Shown one piece after another: positions 7,971 through 16,478 of a DNA stretch of 29,919 nt. The stretch spans positions 1-29,919 of the forward strand of contig JASBZF010000008.1 of NCBI GenBank assembly GCA_029983625.1, given 5' to 3'. The first letter of the stretch is position 1. The number at the start of each line of letters is the position of its first letter. The translations under genes and the position numbers were made by a program. The notes under the pieces are model-generated. The model saw only the letters and a program-made list of their open reading frames with translations, was not told where the DNA came from and searched no databases. This stretch comes from Pauljensenia sp. (lineage in GTDB: Bacteria; Actinomycetota; Actinomycetes; Actinomycetales; Actinomycetaceae).

Positions 7971-9290
7971 CTAGTCCTCACTGATCGTCTTGGATGCTTC
8001 ATTATCCTCCTGCGCAGGCGAACACAGGATGGTTCCGACTTGACGGCGCCGCCCACGGGCCTCTTGTGCTTCCATGCGAATCCCCCCGAGGACTCCCACC
8101 GCACCCGGTAAGGGCACTCGACCGAGTGCTTTAGCGAGGAGCCCTCCCACTGAGTCCACATCTTCATCCTCGATCTCCATGTGGAAGAGTTCACCGAGTT
8201 CACTGAGCGGATAGCGCGCAGGCACACGCCACGTACCGTCCCCCAGATCCTCCGCTTCTAAGACAACGCGATCATGCTCATCCGTCAGCTCACCAACGAC
8301 TTCTTCAATCAGATCTTCGAGGGTGACAAGTCCAGCTACACCGCCATATTCGTCGATGACGATTGCCTGATGGAAATGTTCATCGCGCATCATACGTAAA
8401 AGGTCGTCCGCGTGTTTCATCTCGACGGTAAACACCGCTGGACGCATCATCTGCTCCGCTACCTGATCAAGATCCGGACCGTAAGTTTCCAAACGCTGCA
8501 CGACATCTTTGAAGTACAGCACACCTCGGATGTCATCGACGTCATCACCTTCTACTGGGATACGCGAGAATCCCGAACGAACAAAAAGACGCAGTGCCTT
8601 GCGGGCGGGAAGGTCTGCGGGTGCTGTCACCATTTCCGTGCGGGGGACCATCACTTCACGCACCAGGGTGTGTCCGAGGTCGAGGACGCTGCGCAGCATC
8701 TGCCGGTCCTCATCTTCAAATCCTTCGGTCTCACCGACCTCATCGACCATTTCCCTCAGGTCATTCGCCATTTCCGCGCGCGCCTCAGCCTGGGTTGGAA
8801 CACAGCGAGGGAGACGCCCTCGTACACGCGCAAGAAGCGGATCGAAAAGACGTGAAAAATCCACCAGAACGGAAGCGAAACGCGCACCCTTCACAGCGAT
8901 TCCTTCGGGCCTACGCGAAGCGAAACGCGCCGGGATCACAGCAACGAGGACGAACTGGAGAAGGGAAATCGTCGCCAAGGCGATCAGTGCGCTTGCCCAC
9001 CACGACAGTCCCACCCCCGCGATTGCCAGGGTGAAGGACACGGCGAAGATCACCTGAAAGAAAGTGCGGACACCGCGAACCGTAAGAATCGTGCGTTTCC
9101 GCTGTTCAAGAAGGGTAGTGAGGAGAAGCGCATGAGGGCGTTCTTCTTCGACAAGATCTTCAGCAGCCGCCACGGACATCCGTTGAAAGGCAACGTCGAG
9201 CGCATGAATGAGGGCAGCAGCAATGAGCGCAAGAACCCCGATCGTCACGAGCGCAGAAACGGGGATCGATTCTGCCCAAGATGTCCTCAT
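7971..9290 (-). CDS. CNNM/CBS-domain membrane protein (HlyC/CorC family) of the era operon
   Basis: This 439-residue protein has a membrane part with hydrophobic segments at about residues 10-32, 72-92 and 96-120. A CBS pair follows (about 212-330; REVMVPRTEM and VIDEYGGVAGLVTLEDLIEEVVGE are typical), then a C-terminal CorC/HlyC domain. Homologues are implicated in Mg2+ or Co2+ efflux and older annotations call them haemolysins. The membrane domain lacks the GE(L/M)(V/L)PK motif seen in the two paralogues in this window; the equivalent place reads VAVIPARFASRRPE. The gene occupies the usual actinobacterial position between ybeY and era. The frame runs upstream to 9476, but the ATG at 9290 is chosen because it overlaps the ybeY stop (ATGA) and begins the hydrophobic segment cleanly. 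Confidence 0.9.
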   Translation of the reverse strand: MRTSWAESIPVSALVTIGVLALIAAALIHALDVAFQRMSVAAAEDLVEEERPHALLLTTLLEQRKRTILTVRGVRTFFQVIFAVSFTLAIAGVGLSWWASALIALATISLLQFVLVAVIPARFASRRPEGIAVKGARFASVLVDFSRLFDPLLARVRGRLPRCVPTQAEARAEMANDLREMVDEVGETEGFEDEDRQMLRSVLDLGHTLVREVMVPRTEMVTAPADLPARKALRLFVRSGFSRIPVEGDDVDDIRGVLYFKDVVQRLETYGPDLDQVAEQMMRPAVFTVEMKHADDLLRMMRDEHFHQAIVIDEYGGVAGLVTLEDLIEEVVGELTDEHDRVVLEAEDLGDGTWRVPARYPLSELGELFHMEIEDEDVDSVGGLLAKALGRVPLPGAVGVLGGIRMEAQEARGRRRQVGTILCSPAQEDNEASKTISED

Positions 9291-9736
9291 CGGGTCGCGA
9301 GGAAGGTGAGGAGAAGGTGACGCTGAAGGGCGAACATTTCTTCCTTCTCGGATTCTTCTGCGTGATCGTAGCCGAGGAGATGCAGCATTCCGTGGGTGGC
9401 GAGCATGAGCATTTCTTCCACCGTCGTGTGCCCTGCTTCCTGCGCCTGTGCTTGTGCCACCTGCGGGCAGATGCAAATGTCTCCAAGAGTTCCCGAAGCT
9501 GTGGGCTGCTCAGCACTTCCCGGCCGAAGCTCATCCATTGGGAAACTCATGACATCGGTCGGACCGGGCAAATCCAGCCAGCGCATGTGAAGTTCTTCCA
9601 TCGGTTTGGGATCAATGAAAAGGATATTGAGTTCCACATCGGTCGCCACGTGCATCGCTGTGAGGACATGATCGGCGAGGGCGGCGAACTCTGCGGCGTC
9701 GACCTCGTAATCTGTTTCGTTGATCACCTCAGTCAT
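9287..9736 (-). CDS. ybeY: Endoribonuclease YbeY (rRNA maturation factor)
   Basis: This 149-residue zinc-dependent endoribonuclease takes part in 16S rRNA 3'-end processing and ribosome quality control. The diagnostic metal-binding block HGMLHLLGYDH sits near residue 115 and is followed by an acidic helix (AEESEKEEMF). The preceding region has the family segments MRWLDLPGPTDVMSFPMDE and LGDICICP. Length is normal. The start overlaps the end of phoH by eight bases and the stop overlaps the following CNNM gene by four, so the genes are translationally coupled. Confidence 0.96.
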   Translation of the reverse strand: MTEVINETDYEVDAAEFAALADHVLTAMHVATDVELNILFIDPKPMEELHMRWLDLPGPTDVMSFPMDELRPGSAEQPTASGTLGDICICPQVAQAQAQEAGHTTVEEMLMLATHGMLHLLGYDHAEESEKEEMFALQRHLLLTFLATR

Positions 9737-10778
9737 GAGGACTCTCCTGGCCGTTTCGATTCCGGCGGGCTCGTGAGCGCGTATTCATTGCCCGCACCCG
9801 TTCCTTGTGTTCTTCCCATCGGGAATAAGCGTCGATGATCTCACCGACAAGTTCGTGTCGCACGACATCAGCGCTGGTGAGTTGACAAAACTCGATATCG
9901 TCGATCCCGTCGAGGATACGGGAGATCAAAGCAAGACCGGACTGGCTTCCTCCGGGCAGATCCACCTGCGAAGAATCGCCTGTGACGACGATTTGTGAGT
10001 GAAAACCAAGCCGAGTTAAGAACATCTTCATCTGGTTCGCCGTCGTGTTTTGAGCTTCGTCGAGAATGATGAAGGCATCGTTGAGTGTGCGTCCCCGCAT
10101 GTATGCCAGGGGTGCAACCTCGATTGTTCCCGCTGCCATGAGCTTTGGGATGGCCTCGGCTTCCAGCATGTCCTTTAAAGCGTCGTACAGGGGCCGAAGA
10201 TACGGGTCGATCTTGTCTGTAAGGGTTCCGGGAAGGAAGCCGAGGTTTTCTCCCGCTTCCACAGCAGGTCGCGTCAGAATGATCCTTCGCACTTGACCGG
10301 CGAGAAGTTTACGCACGGCAACAGCCATCGCGAGATAGGTTTTCCCAGTTCCTGCCGGGCCGATCCCAAAAACAACCGTCGCCCGTTCGATGGCTTCAAC
10401 ATAGGCAAGCTGTCCGGGTGTCTTGGGGCGGATTGTTTTGCCCCGTACCGTGAGGATGTCCTGCGTGGCTGCGGTATTAAGGCCGTGAGAAGACAACAAC
10501 GAGATCGCGCGATCCACAGCACTTGCATCGAGGGCTTCGCCCTGTGCGGCGAGGGCGATCAGTTCTTCGACCAGTTCGCAGGCAAGATCCACTTCAGCGG
10601 GAATACCCGTCAGTGAAATATCCCTTCCGATCACGCAGATTCCGACTCGAGAAAAACCTCGTTCTAAAGATCGGAGCACCTGGTCTGAAGTTCCGAGGAC
10701 GAGAATCGGATCGAGAGTCGTAGGAATAACGATGTGGCGCGTGTACGCAGAAGGAGAAGAAGCCGTCGAATCAGTCAT
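9729..10778 (-). CDS. phoH: PhoH-family ATPase
   Basis: This 349-residue cytoplasmic ATPase has Walker A GPAGTGKT at residues 140-147 and Walker B IILDE at 237-241, followed by AQNTTANQMKMFLTR, all characteristic of PhoH. The N-terminal 110 residues form the small domain common to PhoH proteins in this operon. The precise role is uncertain; RNA handling is suspected because PhoH is so often next to YbeY and Era. It is the first gene of the minus-strand operon. The ATG at 10778 has AGAAGGAAG upstream, and a TAAAAT that could serve as -10 lies 42 bases before it. Confidence 0.95.
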   Translation of the reverse strand: MTDSTASSPSAYTRHIVIPTTLDPILVLGTSDQVLRSLERGFSRVGICVIGRDISLTGIPAEVDLACELVEELIALAAQGEALDASAVDRAISLLSSHGLNTAATQDILTVRGKTIRPKTPGQLAYVEAIERATVVFGIGPAGTGKTYLAMAVAVRKLLAGQVRRIILTRPAVEAGENLGFLPGTLTDKIDPYLRPLYDALKDMLEAEAIPKLMAAGTIEVAPLAYMRGRTLNDAFIILDEAQNTTANQMKMFLTRLGFHSQIVVTGDSSQVDLPGGSQSGLALISRILDGIDDIEFCQLTSADVVRHELVGEIIDAYSRWEEHKERVRAMNTRSRARRNRNGQESPHD

Positions 10779-10819
10779 TGACTCACTTCCTTCTTTCTGT
10801 CATCTGCGTTCTTTTGGAT

Positions 10820-10825
10820 ATTTTA
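10820..10825 (-). promoter_or_regulatory. Candidate -10 element for the phoH operon
   Basis: TAAAAT on the minus strand resembles a sigma-A -10 box. It would give phoH a leader of about 35 bases that includes the AGAAGGAAG ribosome site. The -35 region is pyrimidine-rich and shows no good hexamer. Confidence 0.35.
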
Positions 10826-10900
10826 GCGAAGAGGAAAAGAGAAGAGTAGAGAAAAAGCAAAGCTCAAGGCTTGAGGGTACACATACAGAGTCTGAGCCGA

Positions 10901-10906
10901 TAGAGT
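10901..10906 (+). promoter_or_regulatory. Candidate -10 element for the L,D-transpeptidase gene
   Basis: TAGAGT fits TANNNT and ends seven bases before the ATG at 10914. The intervening bases contain no ribosome site, which is consistent with a leaderless transcript. No clear -35 hexamer is seen. Confidence 0.4.
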
Positions 10907-10913
10907 CGTCTCT

Positions 10914-12371
10914 ATGAGTCCCCTTCCGCTTCATGCCACCCCTCCTTCTTCGTCCCGGTGGCACTGGTGGGTACTGGGCTTGTGCTTTCTTGCCAGTTGC
11001 ACAGCGACTTTCGTCCTCGTGACTATGACCTGCTCAGGTCGGGTTCTTCCCGGTCGCACTCTTGCACATCATGAACTATCAGGAATGACGCGCGAGGAGG
11101 TCGTAGAATTCGCGGATTCACTTTTTCGTAATGCCACACTCACGCTTTCAGTCGATGGGAAAGAATTACGCACTCCTTTCACACAGACCGGTGTCGTTAT
11201 CGATTCTCAGGCGATCGCGGATGCTGCTCTAGCAGGATCGGGACCTGTCGCTTCTTTCCTTTCTCTTCTTCATGTCAGTCCCATACAAGAGATCTCGGTT
11301 CCCACGTCGATTCATGATTCTGATTTTCTCTCTTTCGCGCAGAAAGCGGATGCCCTCACCGGTCAGGCACCCATTTGCGCTCAGGTCAGGCTTTCAGAAG
11401 ACGGAACACAGCATGTCGCAATCGCAGGCTCTCCCGGTCAAGGAGTGGATCGGGATATTCTGCGCAAGAAACTCATCACGGTCGGCGCACTTTTGGAGAA
11501 TGCTTCGCTTTCTCTTTCCTCTTCGCTTCGCGAACCTGAGTTGACGATGACACAGGCACAGGAGGCCGCCTCGCAAGCTAATGAGATCGTTTCCACACCG
11601 ATTGTTCTGACAGGACCGAAAGACACGAATTTCACCCCTGAAGAATCAGAAAAAGCACAGTGGGTGAAAGTCGAAGAAAAAGAGGGAAAACTGGTTCCGG
11701 TCCTTAACCGTCAAGCCGTGAGCGCTTGGGTTGATTCTGTGGTTTCTCAGGTGGATCGTCCTGCGATCAACGGCATTAACGCGGTTGATTCTCAAGGTGT
11801 TGTCCTTCGACTCGCTCGCCCCGCAAAAGAAGGAAGGCGCGTTAATAACACTCAAGCCCTGCGTGAAGGAATCCTTCACGCCCTCGATTCACGTTCTGAA
11901 TATTCGGGGACAATCACTTGGGATCGCCTTGAAGCGCAGATGGATGAGCGTGTCACCGAAGCGGGGCTGGCGGGCCTTCCCTATCGTCCGTCAGCGGGCG
12001 AGAAGTGGGTGGATGTGAATCTTACGGATTCCACTTTGACGGTGTTCCGAGGTCAAGAGGTCGTCTACGGACCGATCCTCATCAATCATGGAGGTGTGGG
12101 GCACGAGACCGTGACGGGGACCTATCATGTCTATCTCAAATACAAAGCTCAAGACATGGGCTGCACCCCGGAGTGGCCGTATTGCGAACGCGGAGTTCCC
12201 TGGGTCGCCTATTGGCATCAAAGCTACGCCCTTCACGGAGCACCCTGGGTCAAAGAGTTCGGAATCGGCACCGACGAATCCTCACACGGATGTATCAATA
12301 TCCCCGTAGAGGATGCGCACTGGATTCACGATTTTGTCGAGATCGGCACCACTGTCGTTACTCACTACTGA
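10914..12371 (+). CDS. L,D-transpeptidase (YkuD domain) with peptidoglycan-binding region
   Basis: This 485-residue envelope enzyme would form 3-3 cross-links in peptidoglycan or attach proteins to it. A single N-terminal membrane segment (about residues 18-40) suggests anchoring with the catalytic part outside. The long middle (about 55-320) resembles the repeated putative peptidoglycan-binding modules that precede YkuD domains in Gram-positive bacteria. The C-terminal YkuD domain contains the first active-site His (H441 in YALHGAPW) and the SSHGCIN motif with H458 and catalytic C460. All essential residues are present. It is a single gene, divergent from phoH and convergent with lysA. The ATG lacks a clear ribosome site but lies seven bases after a TANNNT element. 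Confidence 0.93.
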   Translation: MSPLPLHATPPSSSRWHWWVLGLCFLASCTATFVLVTMTCSGRVLPGRTLAHHELSGMTREEVVEFADSLFRNATLTLSVDGKELRTPFTQTGVVIDSQAIADAALAGSGPVASFLSLLHVSPIQEISVPTSIHDSDFLSFAQKADALTGQAPICAQVRLSEDGTQHVAIAGSPGQGVDRDILRKKLITVGALLENASLSLSSSLREPELTMTQAQEAASQANEIVSTPIVLTGPKDTNFTPEESEKAQWVKVEEKEGKLVPVLNRQAVSAWVDSVVSQVDRPAINGINAVDSQGVVLRLARPAKEGRRVNNTQALREGILHALDSRSEYSGTITWDRLEAQMDERVTEAGLAGLPYRPSAGEKWVDVNLTDSTLTVFRGQEVVYGPILINHGGVGHETVTGTYHVYLKYKAQDMGCTPEWPYCERGVPWVAYWHQSYALHGAPWVKEFGIGTDESSHGCINIPVEDAHWIHDFVEIGTTVVTHY

Positions 12372-12398
12372 TCTTTGAGGCCACTCTTAGCGATCTGG

Positions 12399-12442
12399 GA
12401 ACCTCAAGAATAATCGGTAGCCTGGAAGGACAGTGAGGGTTC
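12399..12442. terminator. Possible hairpin between convergent genes
   Basis: GAACCTCA (12399-12406) pairs with TGAGGGTTC (12434-12442) with one bulged G, in the gap between the L,D-transpeptidase gene and lysA, which converge here. There is no U-run on either strand, so the terminator role is weakly supported. I see nothing else in this 128-base gap. Confidence 0.22.
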
Positions 12443-12499
12443 TCGTTGAAGGTATGTGAGTCCTTAAGCATCGTCAACGCATAAGCGGGAAAGCAAGGG

Positions 12500-13960
12500 T
12501 CACAGTTCGCCGCGATGATGCACGCCAGGATCGAGGGCGAGAAGATCGTCGATGGACTGGGGACGCATGATCCATTCGGCTTCACCGTTTTCTACCCCAA
12601 GAACCCCGGGTTTGGTGAGCATGTTGTAGTTCGAGGCCATGGAGTAGCCGTAGGCACCGGTCACTGGGACAACAAGAAGATCACCGGAGCTGGTATCGGC
12701 AGGAAGGTCCACATCCCAGACGATGACGTCGCCGGATTCGCAGTGCTTACCGACGACCCGTGAACGCAATAGCGGCGCAGAAGAGACGCGATTCGCAAGG
12801 GTTGCTGTGTAACGGGCACCGTACAGTGCGGGGCGAATGTTATCCGACATGCCCCCATCAACAGCAATGTAGCGGCGATGTCCGCGAAGAGCTTCACCCG
12901 CATCTTCCCCGAGGGTGGCATCTTTGACGGCACCGACCCTGTAGCACGACACCATAGCGGGAGCGATTGTTGAACGACCCGGTTCTACTGAAACGCGAGG
13001 GAAAGGAATCCCCAGTTCTTCACATGAGCTTTTCACCGCTGCGGCGATTGCGCGAGCCACTTCAAGCACAGAGGTCGGAACTGGATCATCACCGCTGTAG
13101 GCAACCCCCAGTCCCCCGCCAAGGTCAATTTCCGGTAGGGGACGGCCAAAATCTGTCATGATGTGAGCGGCCAGTGCGCACAGGATCCGTGCGGCTTGCG
13201 TAAATGCTGCAGTACCGAAGATCTGGGAACCCACATGGCTATGCAGGCCGCACAGTTTTAGATGCGGGGACGCTTCGATGGCCGCAACGACCTCATCAAG
13301 CTGACCGTCGTAGGCACCGACACCGAATTTTTGATCCTCATGGCCGGTGGAAATGTAGGCGTTTCCTCCGGCGTGGATGCCGGTTTTTACCCGGATCATC
13401 ACCTTGGCTTTTGTGGCAAGGCGGGCTGCGATGCGTTCAATCTGCGCAACTTCGCCGACAGAATCAATGAAGATCCGCCCAATCCCCACCCCATTGCCTG
13501 CGCTGAGGGCAGATTCAATTTCGGAGTCGAGTTTGTTGTTACCGTGCAGACCGATTCGGGACGGGTCGGCTCCTGCACGCAGTGCCAGTGTGAGTTCACC
13601 GAGGGAAGCGGTGTCAATACCCATTCCTTCTTTGGTGACGGTACGCACAACATCAGAGCTGAGGAAGGCTTTACCCGCGTAAAAGGCATCACCCCCGGCC
13701 ATGCCGTACCCTTCCCAGAACTCTTCCGCCATGACACTTGCCCATACTCTCGCCCGACCGCGCAGGTCAGCGCGGTCGAGAATGAAAGCGGGTGTTGCAA
13801 AGTCACGAGCAAGTTGTGTAAGAGCGACACCTCCGATTTCAAGAACGCCGTCTTCGCGTCTGCGTGTACTCCAGGGCCACAGGTCGGGTCGTTCATCCGG
13901 CTCTGGGCAGAGCAGTTCACCGAGAGGACGGTGGTCCATCGATTCAGTGGTCTCGCTCAT
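12500..13960 (-). CDS. lysA: Diaminopimelate decarboxylase
   Basis: This 486-residue PLP enzyme converts meso-diaminopimelate to lysine. The PLP lysine is K97 in DAFYAGKAFL. Other group IV decarboxylase blocks are LHSHVGSQIFG, IDLGGGLGVAY, VEPGRS, and the substrate/PLP-binding HCESGDV with its partner-site cysteine, followed by GAYGYSMASNYN. The ATG at 13960 is chosen because AGGA precedes it and it lies four bases after the argS stop; the open frame continues upstream inside argS. The argS-lysA order is a classic actinobacterial operon, also found in corynebacteria, where it has been reported to respond to arginine and lysine. Confidence 0.96.
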   Translation of the reverse strand: MSETTESMDHRPLGELLCPEPDERPDLWPWSTRRREDGVLEIGGVALTQLARDFATPAFILDRADLRGRARVWASVMAEEFWEGYGMAGGDAFYAGKAFLSSDVVRTVTKEGMGIDTASLGELTLALRAGADPSRIGLHGNNKLDSEIESALSAGNGVGIGRIFIDSVGEVAQIERIAARLATKAKVMIRVKTGIHAGGNAYISTGHEDQKFGVGAYDGQLDEVVAAIEASPHLKLCGLHSHVGSQIFGTAAFTQAARILCALAAHIMTDFGRPLPEIDLGGGLGVAYSGDDPVPTSVLEVARAIAAAVKSSCEELGIPFPRVSVEPGRSTIAPAMVSCYRVGAVKDATLGEDAGEALRGHRRYIAVDGGMSDNIRPALYGARYTATLANRVSSAPLLRSRVVGKHCESGDVIVWDVDLPADTSSGDLLVVPVTGAYGYSMASNYNMLTKPGVLGVENGEAEWIMRPQSIDDLLALDPGVHHRGEL

Positions 13961-13964
13961 GGTG

Positions 13965-15644
13965 TCACATCCTTTCGGGGGCGGAAACACCCAGCAGCCC
14001 AAGGCCGGTTGCGAGAACCTGCGTCACAGCATCATTGAGCCACAGCCTCGCGACGTGTCCGGTATCGACCGGGTCCTCACCACGGGGGGTGACGCGACAC
14101 TGGCCGTACCACGTGTGGTAGGCCGCAGCAAGGGATTCCAGGTAGCGAGCCACCCGGTGTGGTTCACGCAGTTCGGCGGCCTGTACAACCTGGGCGGGGA
14201 ACTGTGCGAGAACACCGAGAAGTTCCGCATCTGCGGGGGTGTCGAGGGCGGCGGGGTCAAAACCTGCGTCACGGGACACTCCGTGCTCTGCAGCGTTCCG
14301 CGCGACATTACGAGTACGCGCGTGGGCGTACTGGACGTAATAGACGGGGTTTTCGTTCGTGTGAGAGGCAAGCAGATCCAGGTCGATATCAAGGTTGGAG
14401 TCCATCGACACGCGCACAAGCGCGTAGCGAGCCGCATCCACTCCGACAGCATCGACGAGATCATCGAGGGTGACGATGGTGCCGGCGCGTTTTGACATGC
14501 GCACAGGCTTACCGTCTTTCACGAGGTTCACCATCTGTCCGATGAGGATCTGCATGTTGACACCGGGCTGATCGCCGAAAGCTTCACACATCGCCATCAT
14601 GCGACCGATGTAACCGTGATGATCGGCACCAAGCAGGTAGATCGCCGCGTCTGCTCCACGTTGACGTTTATCGAGGTAGTAGGCGACATCTCCGGCAAAG
14701 TAGGCGGCCTGACCGTCGGATTTAATCAGGACACGATCTTTATCATCCCCGTAGCGTGTGGTACGCAGCCACACCGCACCGTCCTGATCGAATACTTCGC
14801 CGCGTTCACGCAGCGTGTCGATGGCGCGGGCAACAGCCCCTGAATGGTGGAGGGAATCTTCGTGGAAGAAGACATCGAACTCTGAACGGAAGTGACGGAG
14901 GCGTTCTTTAATTTCGTCGAACATGAGTTCAACGCCGCGAGCGCGAAAGACTTCGACCGCTTCAGCTTGCGGCAGAGTCACCGGGTCTGCTTCACCGGCA
15001 GCTGTGGCATCGGCGCGGACTTGACGGGCAATATCGGCGATGTATTGACCACCGTAACCGTCTTCGGGAGCTTCGTGCCCCATCGCTCGCGCGTAGAGGG
15101 AGTGCGCGAAGCGATCGATCTGTGAGCCGTGGTCGTTGAAGTAGTATTCACGGATGACGTGGGCGCCCGAGGCGCTCATAAGACGCGCGAGAGAGTCACC
15201 CACTGCTGCCCAACGTGCGCCGCCAAGGTGGACCGGTCCGGTCGGGTTCGCAGAGACGTATTCGAGGTTGATCGTGGTCCCTGCCAGAGTCTCGTTCGTT
15301 CCGTACACGCCTTCGCCCTCGATAATTGTCCGGGCGAGTTCTCCTGCGGAGGCGGCAGCGAGTCGGATGTTGATGAAGCCGGGACCGGCGATGTCAACCG
15401 ATTCGATCCCCGTATTCTGTGCGAGGGAGTCGGCGAGGACCTCAGCGAAAGCACGAGGAGTCATGCCCGCTTTCTTTGCCAGCTGCATCGCGATGTTAGT
15501 GGCCCAGTCGCCGTGTTCACGTTTGCGGGGACGCTCAACCTTGATGCTGTGAGGGAGCGCGTCATTTTCGAGGGCGAGGCGGCCTTCTTCAATGCCTTTC
15601 AGGAGGGCGGTACGAATAACGAGGGCGAGTTCTTCTGGAGTCAC
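13965..15644 (-). CDS. argS: Arginyl-tRNA synthetase
   Basis: This 559-residue class Ia synthetase charges tRNA-Arg. It has the N-terminal Add-1 domain (HGDWATNIAM, residues 44-53), a HIGH-type signature as HLGG (139-142, within NPTGPVHLGGARWAAVGD), the family motif LGADHHGY (338-345), and RMSKRAG (382-388) in place of KMSKS, as is common in ArgRS. A helical anticodon-binding domain ends the protein with the typical LLGVSAPERM. The start is GTG at 15644. There is no strong ribosome site, but TACGCT lies six bases upstream, suggesting a leaderless mRNA. It is followed by lysA after four bases. The tRNA-Arg(CCG) gene lies less than 1 kb away. Confidence 0.96.
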   Translation of the reverse strand: MTPEELALVIRTALLKGIEEGRLALENDALPHSIKVERPRKREHGDWATNIAMQLAKKAGMTPRAFAEVLADSLAQNTGIESVDIAGPGFINIRLAAASAGELARTIIEGEGVYGTNETLAGTTINLEYVSANPTGPVHLGGARWAAVGDSLARLMSASGAHVIREYYFNDHGSQIDRFAHSLYARAMGHEAPEDGYGGQYIADIARQVRADATAAGEADPVTLPQAEAVEVFRARGVELMFDEIKERLRHFRSEFDVFFHEDSLHHSGAVARAIDTLRERGEVFDQDGAVWLRTTRYGDDKDRVLIKSDGQAAYFAGDVAYYLDKRQRGADAAIYLLGADHHGYIGRMMAMCEAFGDQPGVNMQILIGQMVNLVKDGKPVRMSKRAGTIVTLDDLVDAVGVDAARYALVRVSMDSNLDIDLDLLASHTNENPVYYVQYAHARTRNVARNAAEHGVSRDAGFDPAALDTPADAELLGVLAQFPAQVVQAAELREPHRVARYLESLAAAYHTWYGQCRVTPRGEDPVDTGHVARLWLNDAVTQVLATGLGLLGVSAPERM

Positions 15645-15650
15645 GTCCCT

Positions 15651-15656
15651 AGCGTA
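15651..15656 (-). promoter_or_regulatory. Candidate -10 element for argS-lysA
   Basis: TACGCT on the minus strand fits TANNNT and ends six bases before the argS GTG, so the transcript could begin at the start codon itself. No convincing -35 hexamer is visible. Confidence 0.42.
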
Positions 15657-15856
15657 TGGTGTTGTGGGCCTGGTGGGCGAATGAGCGCTCGCGGATGTGT
15701 CAGATTCTTATGTCGCGCTTCACAGACACTTTTGTCATCTGATGGAATCTGTGGCGCAGAAAAGCGCATGAGCAGTCTTTTCGATATTAACGCTGGATGT
15801 GAGAAAGAATTGAGTGGGAAAAACTGGGACGGAAATGAAAGAAGGGCCTCAGTTTT

Positions 15857-15900
15857 CCACACGTGTGGGGCCTCCTGAAAGGAAAACCCCACACGTGTGG
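15857..15900. repeat. Twin 12-bp palindrome CCACACGTGTGG forming a 14-bp inverted repeat
   Basis: The perfect palindrome CCACACGTGTGG occurs at 15857-15868 and again at 15889-15900, with centres exactly 32 bp apart. Extended by GG or CC on the inner side, the two copies also pair with each other as a 14-bp stem (15857-15870 with 15887-15900) around a 16-base loop. A competing pair, GTTTTCC at 15852-15858 with GGAAAAC at 15881-15887, overlaps it. The element begins 19 bases after the rpiB stop and lies about 210 bases before argS. It could be an rpiB terminator, although no U-run follows the long stem, or a double operator for a dimeric regulator of argS-lysA. The rest of the 275-base rpiB-argS gap shows only the candidate argS -10. 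Confidence 0.7.
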
Positions 15901-15919
15901 CTTCGACTTCTACGCTGTC

Positions 15920-16375
15920 TTAGGCGTGGTGGGCTTCCTCATAGCGGCTCATGAGGTCAATGCGGCGCTGATGACGCTCATCTTCAGAAAAAGGTGTCTC
16001 AAGGAAAGCATCAATCAGGGCAAGGCATTCTTCGACGGAATGCTGACGCGCACCCACTGACACAACATTGGCGTTGTTATGTTCGCGAGCAAGCTTCGCT
16101 GTCGATTCATTCCATACCAGAGCGGCACGCACACCCTTCACGCAGTTAGCGGCCATCTGTTCGCCATTGCCCGAACCACCGATGACGACGCCGAGCGAAC
16201 CTGGATCCGCGACGACGGCTTCAGCTGCTTCAAAACAGAACGGCGGGTAATCATCAAGAGAGTCGTACTCATGGGCGCCGTGATCGACAACCTCATGACC
16301 TGCCTCTCGCAGATGCGCAACGACGCGCTCTTTTAATTCAAATCCGGCATGATCGGTCCCAATATGAACTCGCAT
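15920..16375 (-). CDS. rpiB: Ribose-5-phosphate isomerase B
   Basis: This 151-residue enzyme interconverts ribose 5-phosphate and ribulose 5-phosphate in the pentose phosphate pathway. It has GTDHAGFELK at the N-terminus (D8, H9), the phosphate-binding GGSGNGEQMAAN segment, and REHNNANVVSVGAR. The position occupied by a catalytic Cys in the E. coli type is not Cys; instead E72 within GNGEQ is the expected base, as in the mycobacterial subtype. Length is normal. A strong AAGGAGGGG ribosome site precedes the ATG at 16375. It appears to be a single gene, divergent from the tRNA-Arg gene. Confidence 0.95.
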   Translation of the reverse strand: MRVHIGTDHAGFELKERVVAHLREAGHEVVDHGAHEYDSLDDYPPFCFEAAEAVVADPGSLGVVIGGSGNGEQMAANCVKGVRAALVWNESTAKLAREHNNANVVSVGARQHSVEECLALIDAFLETPFSEDERHQRRIDLMSRYEEAHHA

Positions 16376-16412
16376 GAAACCCCTCCTTGACTGGATGTGG
16401 CGATCAACACTC

Positions 16413-16418
16413 CTATTA
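16413..16418 (-). promoter_or_regulatory. Candidate -10 element for rpiB
   Basis: TAATAG (within gTGtgaTAATAGg on the minus strand) lies 37 bases before the rpiB ATG, leaving room for a short leader with the AAGGAGG ribosome site. The match is moderate and no good -35 is seen. Confidence 0.28.
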
Positions 16419-16460
16419 TCACATCATCGGAGAAGCAAAACACTCAAGGAGCCACCCTGC

Positions 16461-16466
16461 TAAACT
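16461..16466 (+). promoter_or_regulatory. Candidate -10 element for tRNA-Arg
   Basis: TAAACT fits TANNNT and lies 12 bases before the mature tRNA 5' end, allowing a short 5' trailer for RNase P removal. No clear -35 is seen. Confidence 0.38.
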
Positions 16467-16478
16467 GTTTGTCTGTTA

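Noticed and set aside
13262..14038. 258-codon plus-strand frame opposite lysA, and the similar frame at 13701-14495
   Set aside because: They lie fully antisense to the well-supported lysA and argS genes, with no ribosome site or recognisable domain.
15129..15878. 249-codon plus-strand frame opposite argS
   Set aside because: It is antisense to the N-terminal half of argS and its end falls in the palindrome region; no family resemblance.
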